64,000 nucleotides of DNA from NCBI GenBank assembly GCA_023666125.1, contig JAMPCN010000003.1, positions 1 to 64,000 on the forward strand. Direction: 5' to 3'. Made by a program: the position numbers and the translations under genes. The notes beneath the pieces are model-generated. The model was given only the letters and a program-made list of their open reading frames with translations. It was not told where the DNA came from and made no database searches. Numbering within the stretch: position 1 is the first letter of the stretch; each line of letters begins with the position of its first letter. Below are positions 48,247-57,364 of the stretch, in pieces. This stretch comes from Bacillus sp. (in: firmicutes). GTDB lineage: Bacteria > Bacillota > Clostridia > Lachnospirales > Lachnospiraceae.

Positions 48247-48501
48247 ATGGAGAAAATTGTTTTTCAGACAGAGGCGGGAGAGGCCGCAGAGTTTTATGTG
48301 TTAGAACAGACGAGAATCGGCGGTATTGATTACATTCTGGTGACGGACACGCAAGAGGGTGACGGGGAAGCCCTAATCTTACAAGATAAGTCACAGCCCG
48401 GCGAAGAGGAAGCTCTTTATGAGATAGTGGCGGATGATGAGGAATTGAACGCAGTTGCGGCTGTGTTTGAAAATATGTTAGAGGATATTGAGTTATCTTA
48501 A
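48247..48501 (+). CDS. DUF1292 protein
   Basis: 84 residues, acidic. The DUF1292 pattern is clear: TEAGEAAEFYVLEQTRIGGIDYILV near the start and IVADDEELNAVAAVFENML at the end. Bacillus YrzB belongs here. The ATG at 48247 is preferred; one at 48226 has no RBS. Third gene of the ireB-ruvX-DUF1292 group. Confidence 0.88.
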   Translation: MEKIVFQTEAGEAAEFYVLEQTRIGGIDYILVTDTQEGDGEALILQDKSQPGEEEALYEIVADDEELNAVAAVFENMLEDIELS

Positions 48502-48640
48502 AAATATGCAGTACATATAGCGTGACGTAGGGCTGTTTTTAGCATCGGGGCGGAATGAAAGATAGAAGCGGTGCGGAAAATGTGAAGTGCAAGGGATACC
48601 CGGAAACCTGTCCGGGCTATAAAACAGGCGGCGGAACACT

Positions 48641-50347
48641 ATGTCGATTGCAGAGAATATGGAGGAAAATTTTTTGAAAAAAAATGAACAGGAACAGGCT
48701 TCCGGACTGAAAGTAATACCTTTGGGCGGTCTGGAGCAGATTGGGCTTAACATTACTGCCTTTGAGTATGAGGACAGTATTATTGTCGTGGATTGCGGTT
48801 TGTCATTTCCGGAGGATGAGATGCTTGGCATCGATTTAGTAATTCCGGATATTACTTATCTGCGCGACAATATCGACAAGGTAAAGGGATTTATGATTAC
48901 GCACGGCCATGAAGACCATATTGGGGCGCTGCCCTATGTATTAAAAGAAATCAACGTGCCGGTCTATGCGACGAAACTGACAATGGGTATCATTGAAAAC
49001 AAGCTGAAAGAACATGACCTGATGAATACGACTAAGCGTAAGGTTGTGAAATTCGGGCAGTCCATTAATCTGGGGAAATTCCGGATAGAGTTTATCAAGA
49101 CAAATCATAGTATTGTAGACGCGGCCGCACTGGCGATTTATTCTCCGGCGGGTATCATTGTGCATACGGGAGATTTTAAGGTGGATTATACGCCGGTATT
49201 CGGTGATGCCATCGATTTACAGCGTTTTGCGGAAATTGGGAAAAAGGGCGTTCTTGCCTTGATGTGCGACAGTACGAATGCGGAACGGCATGGATTTACG
49301 CCGTCTGAAAAAACGGTAGGCAAGACCTTTGATTCGCTCTTTTCGGAACATAGCGATACGAGAATTATTATTGCAACATTTGCTTCCAATGTAGACAGAG
49401 TGCAGCAGATTATTAATTCGGCGGACAAGTTTGGCAGGAAAGTTGTCGTCGAGGGCAGAAGCATGGTGAATATTATCGAGACCGCTTCTACGCTGGGATA
49501 TTTGAACATTCCGGACAATACGTTGATTGATATAGAGCAGTTGAAGAATTATCCGAACGAAAAGACCGTTATTATCACGACGGGAAGCCAGGGCGAAAGC
49601 ATGGCGGCCTTAAGCCGTATGGCGAGCAGCACACACCGTAAAATTTCCATTGTGCCGGGCGATACCGTTATTTTTTCATCCAATCCGATACCGGGAAATG
49701 AGAAAGCGGTCACAAACGTTATCAATGAACTTTTGATGAAAGGCGCAGACGTTATTTTCCAGGATGTTCATGTGTCAGGACATGCCTGTCAGGAAGAAAT
49801 CAAGCTGATTTATACGCTGCTGCATCCCAAATATGCAATACCCGTGCATGGCGAATATAAGCATTTAAAGGCACAGGCGAAAATTGCAAGGGAACTTGGC
49901 ATAGAAAAAGAAAATATTTTTATCCTGCATTCGGGGGATGTCCTGGAATTTCATGGCGAACATGCCGCGGTAACAGGCAAAGTACCGGTAGGTGCGATTC
50001 TGGTAGACGGACTTGGCGTGGGCGATGTAGGAAATGTTGTTTTAAGAGACCGACAGCACCTTGCTGAAGATGGCATTTTGATTGTCGTTTTGGCGTTGGA
50101 GTCTCATTCGAGCCAGCTTGTGTCCGGCCCCGATATCGTGTCCCGCGGTTTCGTTTATGTCAGAGAATCGGATGAGCTGTTGGAAGAAGCAAGACTTTTG
50201 GTGGACAGCGCGGTTATGGGCTGTCTGGATAAAGGACAGACCGACTGGGGGAAATTAAAATCCACCATTAAAGACGTATTAAGTGATTTTGTATGGAAAA
50301 AGACGAAAAGACGCCCGATGATACTTCCGATTATTATGGAAGTATAA
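48641..50347 (+). CDS. rnjA: Ribonuclease J
   Basis: Metallo-beta-lactamase/beta-CASP RNase with 5-prime exonuclease and endonuclease activity, main mRNA decay enzyme in Gram-positives. 568 residues from ATG 48641; the zinc motif HGHEDHIG begins at residue 88, GSQGE and HVSGHA are the later motifs. The TTG at 48674 has a perfect GGAGG at eight bases and starts closer to the family norm, so translation may begin there (557 residues). It is followed by hairpins at 50349-50410. Confidence 0.95.
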   Translation: MSIAENMEENFLKKNEQEQASGLKVIPLGGLEQIGLNITAFEYEDSIIVVDCGLSFPEDEMLGIDLVIPDITYLRDNIDKVKGFMITHGHEDHIGALPYVLKEINVPVYATKLTMGIIENKLKEHDLMNTTKRKVVKFGQSINLGKFRIEFIKTNHSIVDAAALAIYSPAGIIVHTGDFKVDYTPVFGDAIDLQRFAEIGKKGVLALMCDSTNAERHGFTPSEKTVGKTFDSLFSEHSDTRIIIATFASNVDRVQQIINSADKFGRKVVVEGRSMVNIIETASTLGYLNIPDNTLIDIEQLKNYPNEKTVIITTGSQGESMAALSRMASSTHRKISIVPGDTVIFSSNPIPGNEKAVTNVINELLMKGADVIFQDVHVSGHACQEEIKLIYTLLHPKYAIPVHGEYKHLKAQAKIARELGIEKENIFILHSGDVLEFHGEHAAVTGKVPVGAILVDGLGVGDVGNVVLRDRQHLAEDGILIVVLALESHSSQLVSGPDIVSRGFVYVRESDELLEEARLLVDSAVMGCLDKGQTDWGKLKSTIKDVLSDFVWKKTKRRPMILPIIMEV

Positions 50348-50348
50348 A

Positions 50349-50410
50349 GGTTGAAAATTAGAAATTTTCAACCGCAAGTTTGCGCTTACGCTCAAACTCG
50401 CAGGTTGAGA
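50349..50410 (+). repeat. Paired hairpins after RNase J with similarity to the glpK leader
   Basis: GGTTGAAAATT-AGA-AATTTTCAACC (50349-50373) is a perfect 11-base stem. It shares its right arm with a second, imperfect palindrome (50366-50410): CAACC-GCAAGTTTGCGC / GCTCAAACTCGC-AGGTTG. The end CAAACTCGCAGGTTGAG resembles CAAACTTGCGGGTTGAG at 26295-26311. Confidence 0.55.
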
Positions 50411-50439
50411 AAGAGTATATTTACAAAAGGGAGAACTGC

Positions 50440-50772
50440 ATGATGGACAGAATGGTAAAACAGGCAACGGATTATTTTGTGGAGGAAATCAGAAAATCCG
50501 ACATTTACAAGGAATATAATCTGCAAAAAGAAAAGCTGAAAAAACAGCCGGATTTGTTTGCCAGGGTAGCCGAATACCGGCAGAAGAATTTTGACCTGCA
50601 GGCAAACGCGCAGGGGGATGATTTGTTTGAAAGGCTGGACGCTTTTGAAAAAGAATATGAGGAATTTCGCGCAAACCCGCTGGTGGATGATTTTTTAAGA
50701 GCGGAACTTGCTTTCTGCCGTATGATACAGGAAGTCAATGTATGGATTACTGCGCAACTGGATTTTGAGTAA
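50440..50772 (+). CDS. YlbF/YmcA-family protein
   Basis: 110 residues, fully helical. Members (YlbF, YmcA) form with YaaT a complex that affects RNase Y, biofilm and competence in Bacillus. The pattern is ATDYFVEEIRKSDIYKEYNLQKEKLKKQPDL and NPLVDDFLRAELAFCRMIQEV. RBS AAAAGGGAGA before ATG 50440. Its position next to RNase J is consistent with a role in RNA decay control. Confidence 0.88.
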   Translation: MMDRMVKQATDYFVEEIRKSDIYKEYNLQKEKLKKQPDLFARVAEYRQKNFDLQANAQGDDLFERLDAFEKEYEEFRANPLVDDFLRAELAFCRMIQEVNVWITAQLDFE

Positions 50773-50808
50773 TATTTTGACTCTATGATTCAGATGGGAG
50801 GTTTTTAA

Positions 50809-51321
50809 ATGGACATAAAGCAGTTAATAGCTTCTGCCGTGGAAACAGTTATCAAGATAGCGGTTGTCGTTTTTCTTGTCACCTTTGTTTATGACGCCGC
50901 CATTAAGGCATATGATTACGGCTACCGCGTCTTTGCGGAAGAGCCGGTGAGCGTCGGAGACGGCAGGACAATCAGCATCAGTGTGGAAGCAAGCGATTCC
51001 GTAAGGGATATCGGAAAGAATCTGGAAGACAAAGGTCTGATTCGAGACGCGAATTTATTTTTTGTACAGGAACTTTTGTCGGAATATCACGGAGAACTCA
51101 AGCCGGGCATTTATGATTTGAATACATCTATGACAACAGATGAAATGATGGAAATTATGTCTGCAGAACCGAAGGAAGAGGAAGAAGAAGCCGGAGCGTC
51201 AACCGATAATGTACCGATAGGGGAAGTGGAAGAAAACGAAGAAGGCACGGAGGGCGAAAACACCGCAGGGGATGCCGATGGAGCGGAAGGCGCAGAGGGT
51301 GCAGGAAATGATAATGGATGA
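50809..51321 (+). CDS. Short MltG/YceG-like membrane protein lacking the catalytic domain
   Basis: 170 residues, whereas full endolytic transglycosylases of the MltG family are about 340 or more. Residues about 12-32 are one membrane helix; residues about 50-125 match the LysM-like subdomain that follows it in MltG (VEASDSVRDIGKNLEDKGLI, LKPGIYDL). The catalytic part with its glutamate is missing and is replaced by an acidic tail of Glu, Gly, Ala and Asp. It lies exactly where Bacillus carries yrrL (mltG), before yrrM and yrrO homologues, so it is a reduced version of that gene and probably not a transglycosylase. Confidence 0.8.
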   Translation: MDIKQLIASAVETVIKIAVVVFLVTFVYDAAIKAYDYGYRVFAEEPVSVGDGRTISISVEASDSVRDIGKNLEDKGLIRDANLFFVQELLSEYHGELKPGIYDLNTSMTTDEMMEIMSAEPKEEEEEAGASTDNVPIGEVEENEEGTEGENTAGDADGAEGAEGAGNDNG

Positions 51322-51961
51322 ACGTACGGTCGCGTTTATCAATTCTCTTGAACAGGAGATACCGCCTGTTTTGAGCGCAATAGAAAAAGAGGCAAAAAAA
51401 ACCGATGTGCCGATTATCCGGACGCAGACACAGGGGCTTATAAGGGTGTTATTGGCCATGAAAAAACCTGTGTCGATTTTGGAGGTTGGCTGTGCCATTG
51501 GTTTTTCTGCGTTATTTATGAGTGAATATGCGCCAAAGGGATGCAGGATAACGACGATTGAAAAATATGAAAAAAGGATTCCTATCGCCAGGGAAAATTT
51601 TAAGCGCGCAGGAAAAGAGGACATCATCACGCTGTTAGAAGGAGACGCCGCGGACTGGTTAAAAAAGCTGGACGGCACATATGATTTTATCTTTATGGAT
51701 GCGGCTAAGGGGCAGTATATTCATTTCCTGCCGGATATTTTGCGTCTGATGCCGGAGGGCGGGCTTCTTTTATCCGATAATGTATTACAGGACGGCGATA
51801 TCATTCAATCGCGCTACGCAGTGACAAGAAGAAATCGCACGATACATTCCCGTATGCGGGATTATCTATATGAATTAAAACATCATCCACAGTTGGAAAC
51901 GGTAATTTTGCCGGTTGGGGATGGGGTTACCTTGAGCGTAAAAAGTACAAAGAGGTCATAG
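51314..51961 (+). CDS. trmR: tRNA 5-hydroxyuridine methyltransferase
   Basis: SAM-dependent methyltransferase making 5-methoxyuridine at wobble position 34 of tRNA. 215 residues from ATG 51314, which overlaps the preceding gene by 8 bases; AGGAA is 6 bases before. Motif I is ILEVGCAIGFSALFM, motif II IEKYEKRIPIA, and FIFMDAAKGQY carries the metal-binding aspartate of class I O-methyltransferases. The next gene is the tRNA hydroxylase TrhP, its partner in this pathway. Confidence 0.9.
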   Translation: MDERTVAFINSLEQEIPPVLSAIEKEAKKTDVPIIRTQTQGLIRVLLAMKKPVSILEVGCAIGFSALFMSEYAPKGCRITTIEKYEKRIPIARENFKRAGKEDIITLLEGDAADWLKKLDGTYDFIFMDAAKGQYIHFLPDILRLMPEGGLLLSDNVLQDGDIIQSRYAVTRRNRTIHSRMRDYLYELKHHPQLETVILPVGDGVTLSVKSTKRS

Positions 51962-51963
51962 AC

Positions 51964-53187
51964 ATGAAAAAACCGGAATTATTGATTCCCGCAAGCAGTC
52001 TGGAAGTGCTGAAAACGGCGGTTATCTTCGGAGCCGATGCAGTTTATATCGGCGGGGAGGCTTTCGGGCTGCGTGCCAAGGCAAAAAACTTCACCAAGGA
52101 AGAGATGGAACAGGGAATTGCTTTTGCGCATGCGCATGGCGTGCGCGTACATGTGACGGCGAATATTTTGGCGCATAATTATGATTTAGAGGGCGCGGCG
52201 CAGTATTTTTGGGAATTAAAAGAAATGAAGCCGGATGCGCTGATTATTGCAGACCCCGGTATGTTTACGCTGGCAAGGGAAATCTGTCCGGAAATCGACA
52301 TCCATATCTCCACGCAGGCGAATAATACAAACTATATGACGTATCTGTTCTGGCATAAACAGGGAGCGAAAAGAGTCGTATCGGCAAGGGAGTTATCTTT
52401 AAGAGAGATAAAAGAAATCAGGGAAAAAATACCAAAAGATTTGGAGATAGAAAGTTTTATCCACGGGGCAATGTGTATTTCTTATTCGGGACGCTGCCTG
52501 CTTAGCAGCTATTTTACCGGAAGAGACGCCAACCACGGCGCCTGTACGCATCCGTGCCGCTGGAAATATGCGGTAGTGGAGGAAAAAAGACCGGGAGAGT
52601 ATCTTCCCGTCTATGAGAACGAGCGGGGAACTTACATTTTTAACTCTAAAGATTTATGTATGATAGAACATATTCCGGAGATGATAGACGCCGGAATTGA
52701 CAGTTTCAAAATCGAGGGGAGGATGAAAACCGCCCTTTATGTCGCTGCGGTTGCGCGTACTTATCGCAAAGCGATAGATGACTGTCTGGAATCGGAGGAA
52801 AAATACCGCGCCAATATAAAATGGTATCAGGAAGAGATTGCGAAGTGTACCTACCGCCAGTTTACGACAGGTTTTTATTTTGGCAAGCCGGACGAGACGA
52901 CGCAGATTTATGATAATAATACCTATGTCAACGAATATGTTTATCTGGGAATTATTGGCGCCGTGGACGAGGCGGGGTGCGCGCATATCGAGCAGCGTAA
53001 TAAATTCAGCACGGGCGATGAGATTGAGATTATGAAACCGGACGGGAGGAATATTCCGGTAAAAGTGCTGCATATGTATGATGAGGATGGGCAGGAAGTG
53101 GAAAGCTGCCCGCATTCCAAGCAGAAAATTACGGTGGAATTATCGCAGATTCCGGCGCAGTATGATATTCTGCGGGTGAAGAGTTAA
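51964..53187 (+). CDS. trhP: U32-family tRNA uridine hydroxylation protein
   Basis: Peptidase-family U32 protein of the TrhP/YrrO type, which uses prephenate for hydroxylation of U34 in tRNA. 407 residues. Motifs: LLIPASSLEVLKTAV, GADAVYIGGEAFGLRAKA, the U32 signature ESFIHGAMCISYSGRCLLS with the iron-sulfur cysteines, then HPCRWKYAV and FKIEGRMKTALYVA. It follows trmR by two bases, so the two are coupled. No protease activity is expected. Confidence 0.92.
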   Translation: MKKPELLIPASSLEVLKTAVIFGADAVYIGGEAFGLRAKAKNFTKEEMEQGIAFAHAHGVRVHVTANILAHNYDLEGAAQYFWELKEMKPDALIIADPGMFTLAREICPEIDIHISTQANNTNYMTYLFWHKQGAKRVVSARELSLREIKEIREKIPKDLEIESFIHGAMCISYSGRCLLSSYFTGRDANHGACTHPCRWKYAVVEEKRPGEYLPVYENERGTYIFNSKDLCMIEHIPEMIDAGIDSFKIEGRMKTALYVAAVARTYRKAIDDCLESEEKYRANIKWYQEEIAKCTYRQFTTGFYFGKPDETTQIYDNNTYVNEYVYLGIIGAVDEAGCAHIEQRNKFSTGDEIEIMKPDGRNIPVKVLHMYDEDGQEVESCPHSKQKITVELSQIPAQYDILRVKS

Positions 53188-53361
53188 AGGACTGCTAAGG
53201 TAATTTGTATAATATGAACAGCAATTTCTTCCAAAACAGTTCTTTTTCTGCAAAATCCACAAAATTTTATTCCGGGTATTGCATTTTAAAGGAAAAGAGA
53301 GTATTTTATAAAAAGAGGTTGTGAAACCTTTATGATAAATATAAGGTATCTTGAACGAGGG

Positions 53362-53396
53362 TGTTCCAAAAAGATTTATTTTTGGAGCATTTTTTT
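53362..53396 (+). terminator. Intrinsic terminator in the leader of the glutamine synthetase gene
   Basis: 11-base stem TGTTCCAAAAA / TTTTTGGAGCA around GATTTA, followed by seven T. It lies 72 bases before the start codon and 170 bases after trhP. It may end the trhP transcript or attenuate glnN, possibly both. A -10-like TATAAT occurs at 53208-53213. The region 53188-53467 holds no ORF. Confidence 0.75.
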
Positions 53397-53467
53397 GTCA
53401 TCTCTCACAGAGGTGTAAAACTGAGGGGGTTCGGGTAGCCGGATATGAGAAAAGGAGAGGAAGCAAA

Positions 53468-55579
53468 ATGAGCGAAACATTTAACGTGGAAGAGATTTTT
53501 GGACAGAACTTATTTACACTTGGAAAAATGAAAGAGCGTCTGCCGAAAAATGTATACAAGGAAGTAGTAAAAGTTATGAACCAGGGCGGCGAGCTTTCCA
53601 TGGATGCAGCTAATGTTGTGGCAAAGGCCATGAAGGACTGGGCGGTGGAGCGCGGCGCAACGCATTATACACACTGGTTCCAGCCGCTGACCGGCATTAC
53701 CGCCGAAAAGCATGATTCATTCGTAGCGCACCCGGACGAATCAGGAAAGATGCTGACGGAATTTTCCGGTAAGGAGTTAATAAAAGGAGAGCCGGACGCT
53801 TCTTCTTTCCCGTCAGGCGGACTGCGCGCTACATTTGAAGCAAGAGGGTATACGGCATGGGATATTACATCCCCGGCTTTCTTAAAGGAGTCGGCATGTG
53901 GAGCGATTCTTTGCATTCCTACGGCATTCTGTTCCTATACAGGAGAAGCGCTGGATAAAAAGACGCCGCTTTTGCGTTCCATGGAAGCATTGAGCGAGCA
54001 GGCTCTTAGAATCGTCCGTTTATTTGGCAATACGGAAGCGACAAAAGTAGTGGCGTCCGTAGGGCCGGAACAGGAATATTTCTTAGTTGATGAAGACTTA
54101 TTTATGAAAAGAACCGACCTGATGTTTGCCGGACGCACATTGTTCGGCGCACCTGCACCTAAGGGACAGGAAATGGAAGACCATTACTTTGGCGTTATCA
54201 GAGAACGTGTCGGCGCATACATGAAAGATTTGAATGAAGAACTCTGGAAACTGGGCGTTACTGCCAAGACACAGCATAATGAAGTGGCTCCTGCGCAGCA
54301 CGAGCTGGCGCCGATTTATGAAACAGCTAATATTGCGGTAGACCATAACCAGCTTGTTATGGAGACCATGAAGCGAGTAGCGATAAAGCATGGCATGAGA
54401 TGTCTTTTACATGAAAAACCGTACGCGGGCGTCAATGGTTCCGGTAAACACGATAACTGGTCTATTACGACGGATAATGGCGTAAACTTGTTAGACCCGG
54501 GCGAAACACCGAATGAAAATGTGCAGTTCTTATTAGTTTTGGCTTGTATCATGAAAGCCGTAGATACACATGCCGACTTACTTCGTCAGTCCGCTTCCGA
54601 CGTTGGTAACGACCACCGTTTAGGAGCAAACGAAGCGCCTCCGGCTATTATCTCCATTTTCCTGGGAGAACAGCTTGAGGATGTTGTAAGCCAGCTGATT
54701 GAAACAGGTTCGGCGACTTCCGTAAAAGAGGGCGGACTGTTGTTGACAGGCGTTAAGACGCTGCCGGATTTTGAAAAAGACGCTACCGATAGGAACAGAA
54801 CGTCACCGTTTGCCTTTACAGGAAATAAATTTGAGTTCCGTATGGTAGGTTCCGCAGATTCCATTGCCAGCCCGAATACAACGCTGAATGCCATTGTTGC
54901 AGAGGCATTTTGTGAAGCGGCGGACAGACTGGAGAAAGCGGAAAATCTGGAAGTTGCGATTCATGATTTGATTAAAGAATATATGACGCAGCATCGGAGA
55001 ATTATCTTTAACGGCAACGGATATTCCGATGAATGGGTGGAAGAAGCGGAGAAGAGAGGTCTTCCGAACATTAAGTCCATGATTGAGGCAGCAGGTACAA
55101 TTACAACGGATAAAGCGGTAAAATTATTTGAAAAATTTGGTATTTTTACCAAGGTTGAATTGGAATCCCGCGAAGAAATTATTTATGAGACTTATGCAAA
55201 GACAATCAATATCGAAGCGCTTACCATGATTGATATGGCCGGCAAACAGATTATACCGGCAGTCGTTAAGTATACGAAGATGCTTGCCGATACCATCAAT
55301 GCGGTAAAAGAGGCGGGAGCCGACGCATCCATGCAGATAGAACTTCTAAAATCAGTCAGCGAGAAATTATCCGCTATGCAGGCGGCGCTTACAGAGTTGA
55401 AGAAAGTAGAAGCGCAGGCTTCTGCAATGGAAGATGTGAAAGCACAGGCATTCTTCTATAAAGATACGGTAAAGACTGTTATGGAAAGTCTGCGTAAACC
55501 TGCCGATGAATTGGAAATGATAGTTGATAAGAATATCTGGCCGATTCCGACATATGGCGAATTGATGTTTGAGATTTAA
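53468..55579 (+). CDS. glnN: Type III glutamine synthetase
   Basis: ATP-dependent synthesis of glutamine from glutamate and ammonium. 703 residues, the length of GSIII. ATG 53468 follows AAAGGAGAGG. Motifs: [12 protein letters not shown] near residue 65, the GSIII-typical [32 protein letters not shown], the active-site block [16 protein letters not shown], and the C-terminal extension [14 protein letters not shown]. Adenylylation sites of type I enzymes are not expected. Together with the Amt-PII protein it covers ammonium uptake and assimilation. Confidence 0.97.
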   Translation: MSETFNVEEIFGQNLFTLGKMKERLPKNVYKEVVKVMNQGGELSMDAANVVAKAMKDWAVERGATHYTHWFQPLTGITAEKHDSFVAHPDESGKMLTEFSGKELIKGEPDASSFPSGGLRATFEARGYTAWDITSPAFLKESACGAILCIPTAFCSYTGEALDKKTPLLRSMEALSEQALRIVRLFGNTEATKVVASVGPEQEYFLVDEDLFMKRTDLMFAGRTLFGAPAPKGQEMEDHYFGVIRERVGAYMKDLNEELWKLGVTAKTQHNEVAPAQHELAPIYETANIAVDHNQLVMETMKRVAIKHGMRCLLHEKPYAGVNGSGKHDNWSITTDNGVNLLDPGETPNENVQFLLVLACIMKAVDTHADLLRQSASDVGNDHRLGANEAPPAIISIFLGEQLEDVVSQLIETGSATSVKEGGLLLTGVKTLPDFEKDATDRNRTSPFAFTGNKFEFRMVGSADSIASPNTTLNAIVAEAFCEAADRLEKAENLEVAIHDLIKEYMTQHRRIIFNGNGYSDEWVEEAEKRGLPNIKSMIEAAGTITTDKAVKLFEKFGIFTKVELESREEIIYETYAKTINIEALTMIDMAGKQIIPAVVKYTKMLADTINAVKEAGADASMQIELLKSVSEKLSAMQAALTELKKVEAQASAMEDVKAQAFFYKDTVKTVMESLRKPADELEMIVDKNIWPIPTYGELMFEI

Positions 55580-55676
55580 TGTTTGAAGCGCAATTAAAAA
55601 CGGGGCTGTCGTATTAACGAATAAAATTTCGTGAAGCGATGGCTTCGTCTTTTAAGAGAAAAATACTTCGCTTGCA

Positions 55677-55696
55677 AAATTAAAAAAATTTAATTT
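55677..55696. repeat. AT-rich palindrome after glnN
   Basis: AAATTAAA-AAAA-TTTAATTT, perfect 8-base arms. Preceded by a GAAGC-GATG-GCTTC hairpin (around 55633-55646). It may end the glnN transcript. No ORF is seen in 55580-55748. Confidence 0.45.
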
Positions 55697-55701
55697 AGGG
55701 C

Positions 55702-55730
55702 TTGCAAATTGATAAAAGATGCTGTATAAT
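55702..55730 (+). promoter_or_regulatory. tRNA promoter
   Basis: TTGCAA (55702-55707), 17-base spacer, TATAAT (55725-55730), 18 bases before the tRNA 5-prime end. Confidence 0.8.
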
Positions 55731-55748
55731 TCCAAGTTGTAACGCTGA

Positions 55749-55820
55749 TGGGCTATCGCCAAACGGTAAGGCAACGGACTCTGACTCCGTCATTTCAAGG
55801 TTCGAATCCTTGTAGCCCAG
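55749..55820 (+). tRNA. tRNA-Gln (anticodon CTG)
   Basis: Complete cloverleaf of 72 bases: acceptor arms TGGGCTA and TAGCCCA, anticodon stem ACGGA / TCCGT with loop CTCTGAC (anticodon CTG), T arm AAGG-TTCGAAT-CCTT. The discriminator is G and CCA is not encoded. Single tRNA gene with its own promoter and terminator, 170 bases after glutamine synthetase. Confidence 0.97.
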
Positions 55821-55825
55821 CTTTT

Positions 55826-55857
55826 AACCCGGTGAAATTCCTTTCATCGGGTTTTTT
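55826..55857 (+). terminator. Terminator after tRNA-Gln
   Basis: 12-base stem AACCCGGTGAAA / TTTCATCGGGTT with one G-U pair and a 4-base loop, followed by a run of T. Confidence 0.92.
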
Positions 55858-55966
55858 AGTAGATATAAACTTTTTTGGATGTTCCCTATGGAAAAATATA
55901 AAAGTATGATATATTAAAAATAAGCGTTGCATTAACTAAGAAAATTTGGTACAGAGGAGTTTGATT

Positions 55967-56413
55967 TTGAAAATATATATGGATAATTGCTGCTACAACA
56001 GACCATTTGATGATAGGACGAATATTAAAAACTATCTGGAAAGGGAAGCTGTGTTGCTGGTTTTTGAATTGGCATATACAGGGCAGGTTATGATAACAGG
56101 GAGTGAAGTATTACAAAAAGAAATAGCAGTCATGAGTAATTCTTACAGGAGAAAACAGGTACAACTTATTTATGATAATCTTACATCAAATAATATAAAG
56201 CTTGATGCAGATATTATAAAACGGGCAAAGGAGATAGCGCATAATACGGGCGCAACGCCTTTTGATAGTCTTCATCTGGCGGCGACAGAGGGAAACGCTG
56301 ATATTTTTTTGACAACAGATATGAAACTAATAAAAGCAAGTAAACGGGCAGATTTGCCATTTAAAGTAATGAATCCCATAGAATTTGTTATGGAGGTGGA
56401 AAATAATGAATAA
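55967..56413 (+). CDS. PIN-domain protein, probable toxin of a toxin-antitoxin pair
   Basis: 148 residues. A TTG at 55967 has GAGGAG seven bases upstream and is preferred to an upstream ATG at 55946. The first PIN aspartate lies in IYMDNCCYNRPFDD and the last ones in GATPFDSLHLAATEGNADIFLTTD, with a glutamate in SEVLQKEI between. PIN domains are magnesium-dependent RNases. It overlaps the next small gene by 8 bases, which suggests a coupled two-gene unit. Order toxin-first is reversed relative to VapBC. Confidence 0.8.
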   Translation: MKIYMDNCCYNRPFDDRTNIKNYLEREAVLLVFELAYTGQVMITGSEVLQKEIAVMSNSYRRKQVQLIYDNLTSNNIKLDADIIKRAKEIAHNTGATPFDSLHLAATEGNADIFLTTDMKLIKASKRADLPFKVMNPIEFVMEVENNE

Positions 56414-56597
56414 TACAGTAAGGTATATGAATCCGGAAATGATACAGAAGCAGGGAACGAAAGCCCTGATTAAAGAACTGGGAGTTGTTGGGATGCTTCG
56501 TTATTTAGAGCAATATGATAATGGAGGCAGCGGTGATTATACAAAAGAAAAATATGAAGTAGAGGAACTGTCTATTGATGAGATAGCAGATTTATAG
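56406..56597 (+). CDS. Small protein partner of the PIN protein, putative antitoxin
   Basis: 63 residues from ATG 56406, which overlaps the toxin end; RBS GGAGGTGG. The core NPEMIQKQGTKALIKELGVVGMLRYLEQYDNGGSGDYTKEKY has the G-x-x-L-x-x-x-L-G-x-V-G-x-x-R-x-L pattern of small proteins often next to PIN genes. No DNA-binding domain is recognisable. Role as antitoxin rests on size, overlap and context only. Confidence 0.6.
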   Translation: MNNTVRYMNPEMIQKQGTKALIKELGVVGMLRYLEQYDNGGSGDYTKEKYEVEELSIDEIADL

Positions 56598-56613
56598 AAA
56601 GAAGGCATATACT

Positions 56614-57330
56614 ATGTATACTTTTCAAAGCAGAATACGCTACAGTGAAGTTGGGGTAGACGGTAATTTGACATTGGAATCATTACTGGATTATTTTCAG
56701 GACTGCTCCACATTTCATTCGGAAGACCTTGGACTGGGTGTTGGCTATTTGCAGGAGAGACGCCTGGCATGGGTGCTGTCCTCGTGGCAGATTGTGGTGG
56801 AACGCTATCCGCATTTATGCGAAAATGTAACAATCGGAACTGCCCCTTATGACTTTAAAGGATTTCTTGGCTATCGTAATTTTTTAATGGAAACGACAGA
56901 GGGGGAACGCCTCGCCTGTGCCAATTCTATCTGGACGTTAATGGATATGGAGAAAATGATGCCCGCGAGACCACCGGTAGAAATGGTAGAGGGATATGTG
57001 ATATCGGACAAACTTCCAATGGATTATGCACCGAGGAAAATAGCTATACCGTCCGGCGGAGCAACGCAGGAAATGATTCAGGTCAGACCGCATCATTTGG
57101 ATACAAACGGCCATGTGAATAATGGACAGCATGTACGGATTGCCATGGAATATATCCCGAATAATTTTCAAATCAGGCAGTTGCGGGCAGAATATAAAAA
57201 GCAGGCGGTTTTACATGATAAAATGATTCCGAATGTAGCAGTGAATGAAGATAAAACGCTTTATACCATTTCATTAAACGGGGAAGATGGAATCCCATAC
57301 AGTATTGTAGAACTTACAGGAGCCAATTAA
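56614..57330 (+). CDS. Acyl-ACP thioesterase
   Basis: Releases free fatty acids from acyl carrier protein. 238 residues made of two hotdog domains: the first starts YTFQSRIRYSEVGVDGNLTLESLLDYFQD, the second contains the catalytic pattern RPHHLDTNGHVNNGQHV with the asparagine and histidine of FatA/FatB-type enzymes. RBS AAAGAAGG. Sits 16 bases after the putative antitoxin gene and 34 before a CvfB-like gene. Confidence 0.9.
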   Translation: MYTFQSRIRYSEVGVDGNLTLESLLDYFQDCSTFHSEDLGLGVGYLQERRLAWVLSSWQIVVERYPHLCENVTIGTAPYDFKGFLGYRNFLMETTEGERLACANSIWTLMDMEKMMPARPPVEMVEGYVISDKLPMDYAPRKIAIPSGGATQEMIQVRPHHLDTNGHVNNGQHVRIAMEYIPNNFQIRQLRAEYKKQAVLHDKMIPNVAVNEDKTLYTISLNGEDGIPYSIVELTGAN

Positions 57331-57364
57331 ACCGGCAGCCTGAGAGAGGAGCATGGTTATATAA

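Noticed and set aside
48599..48616. CCCGGA-AACCTG-TCCGGG hairpin before RNase J as a terminator
   Set aside because: Only 6-base stem and no T tract; could be a leader structure but not supported further.
53351..53467. N-terminal extension of glutamine synthetase
   Set aside because: The extension overlaps the terminator hairpin and has no family similarity; an ideal RBS precedes 53468.
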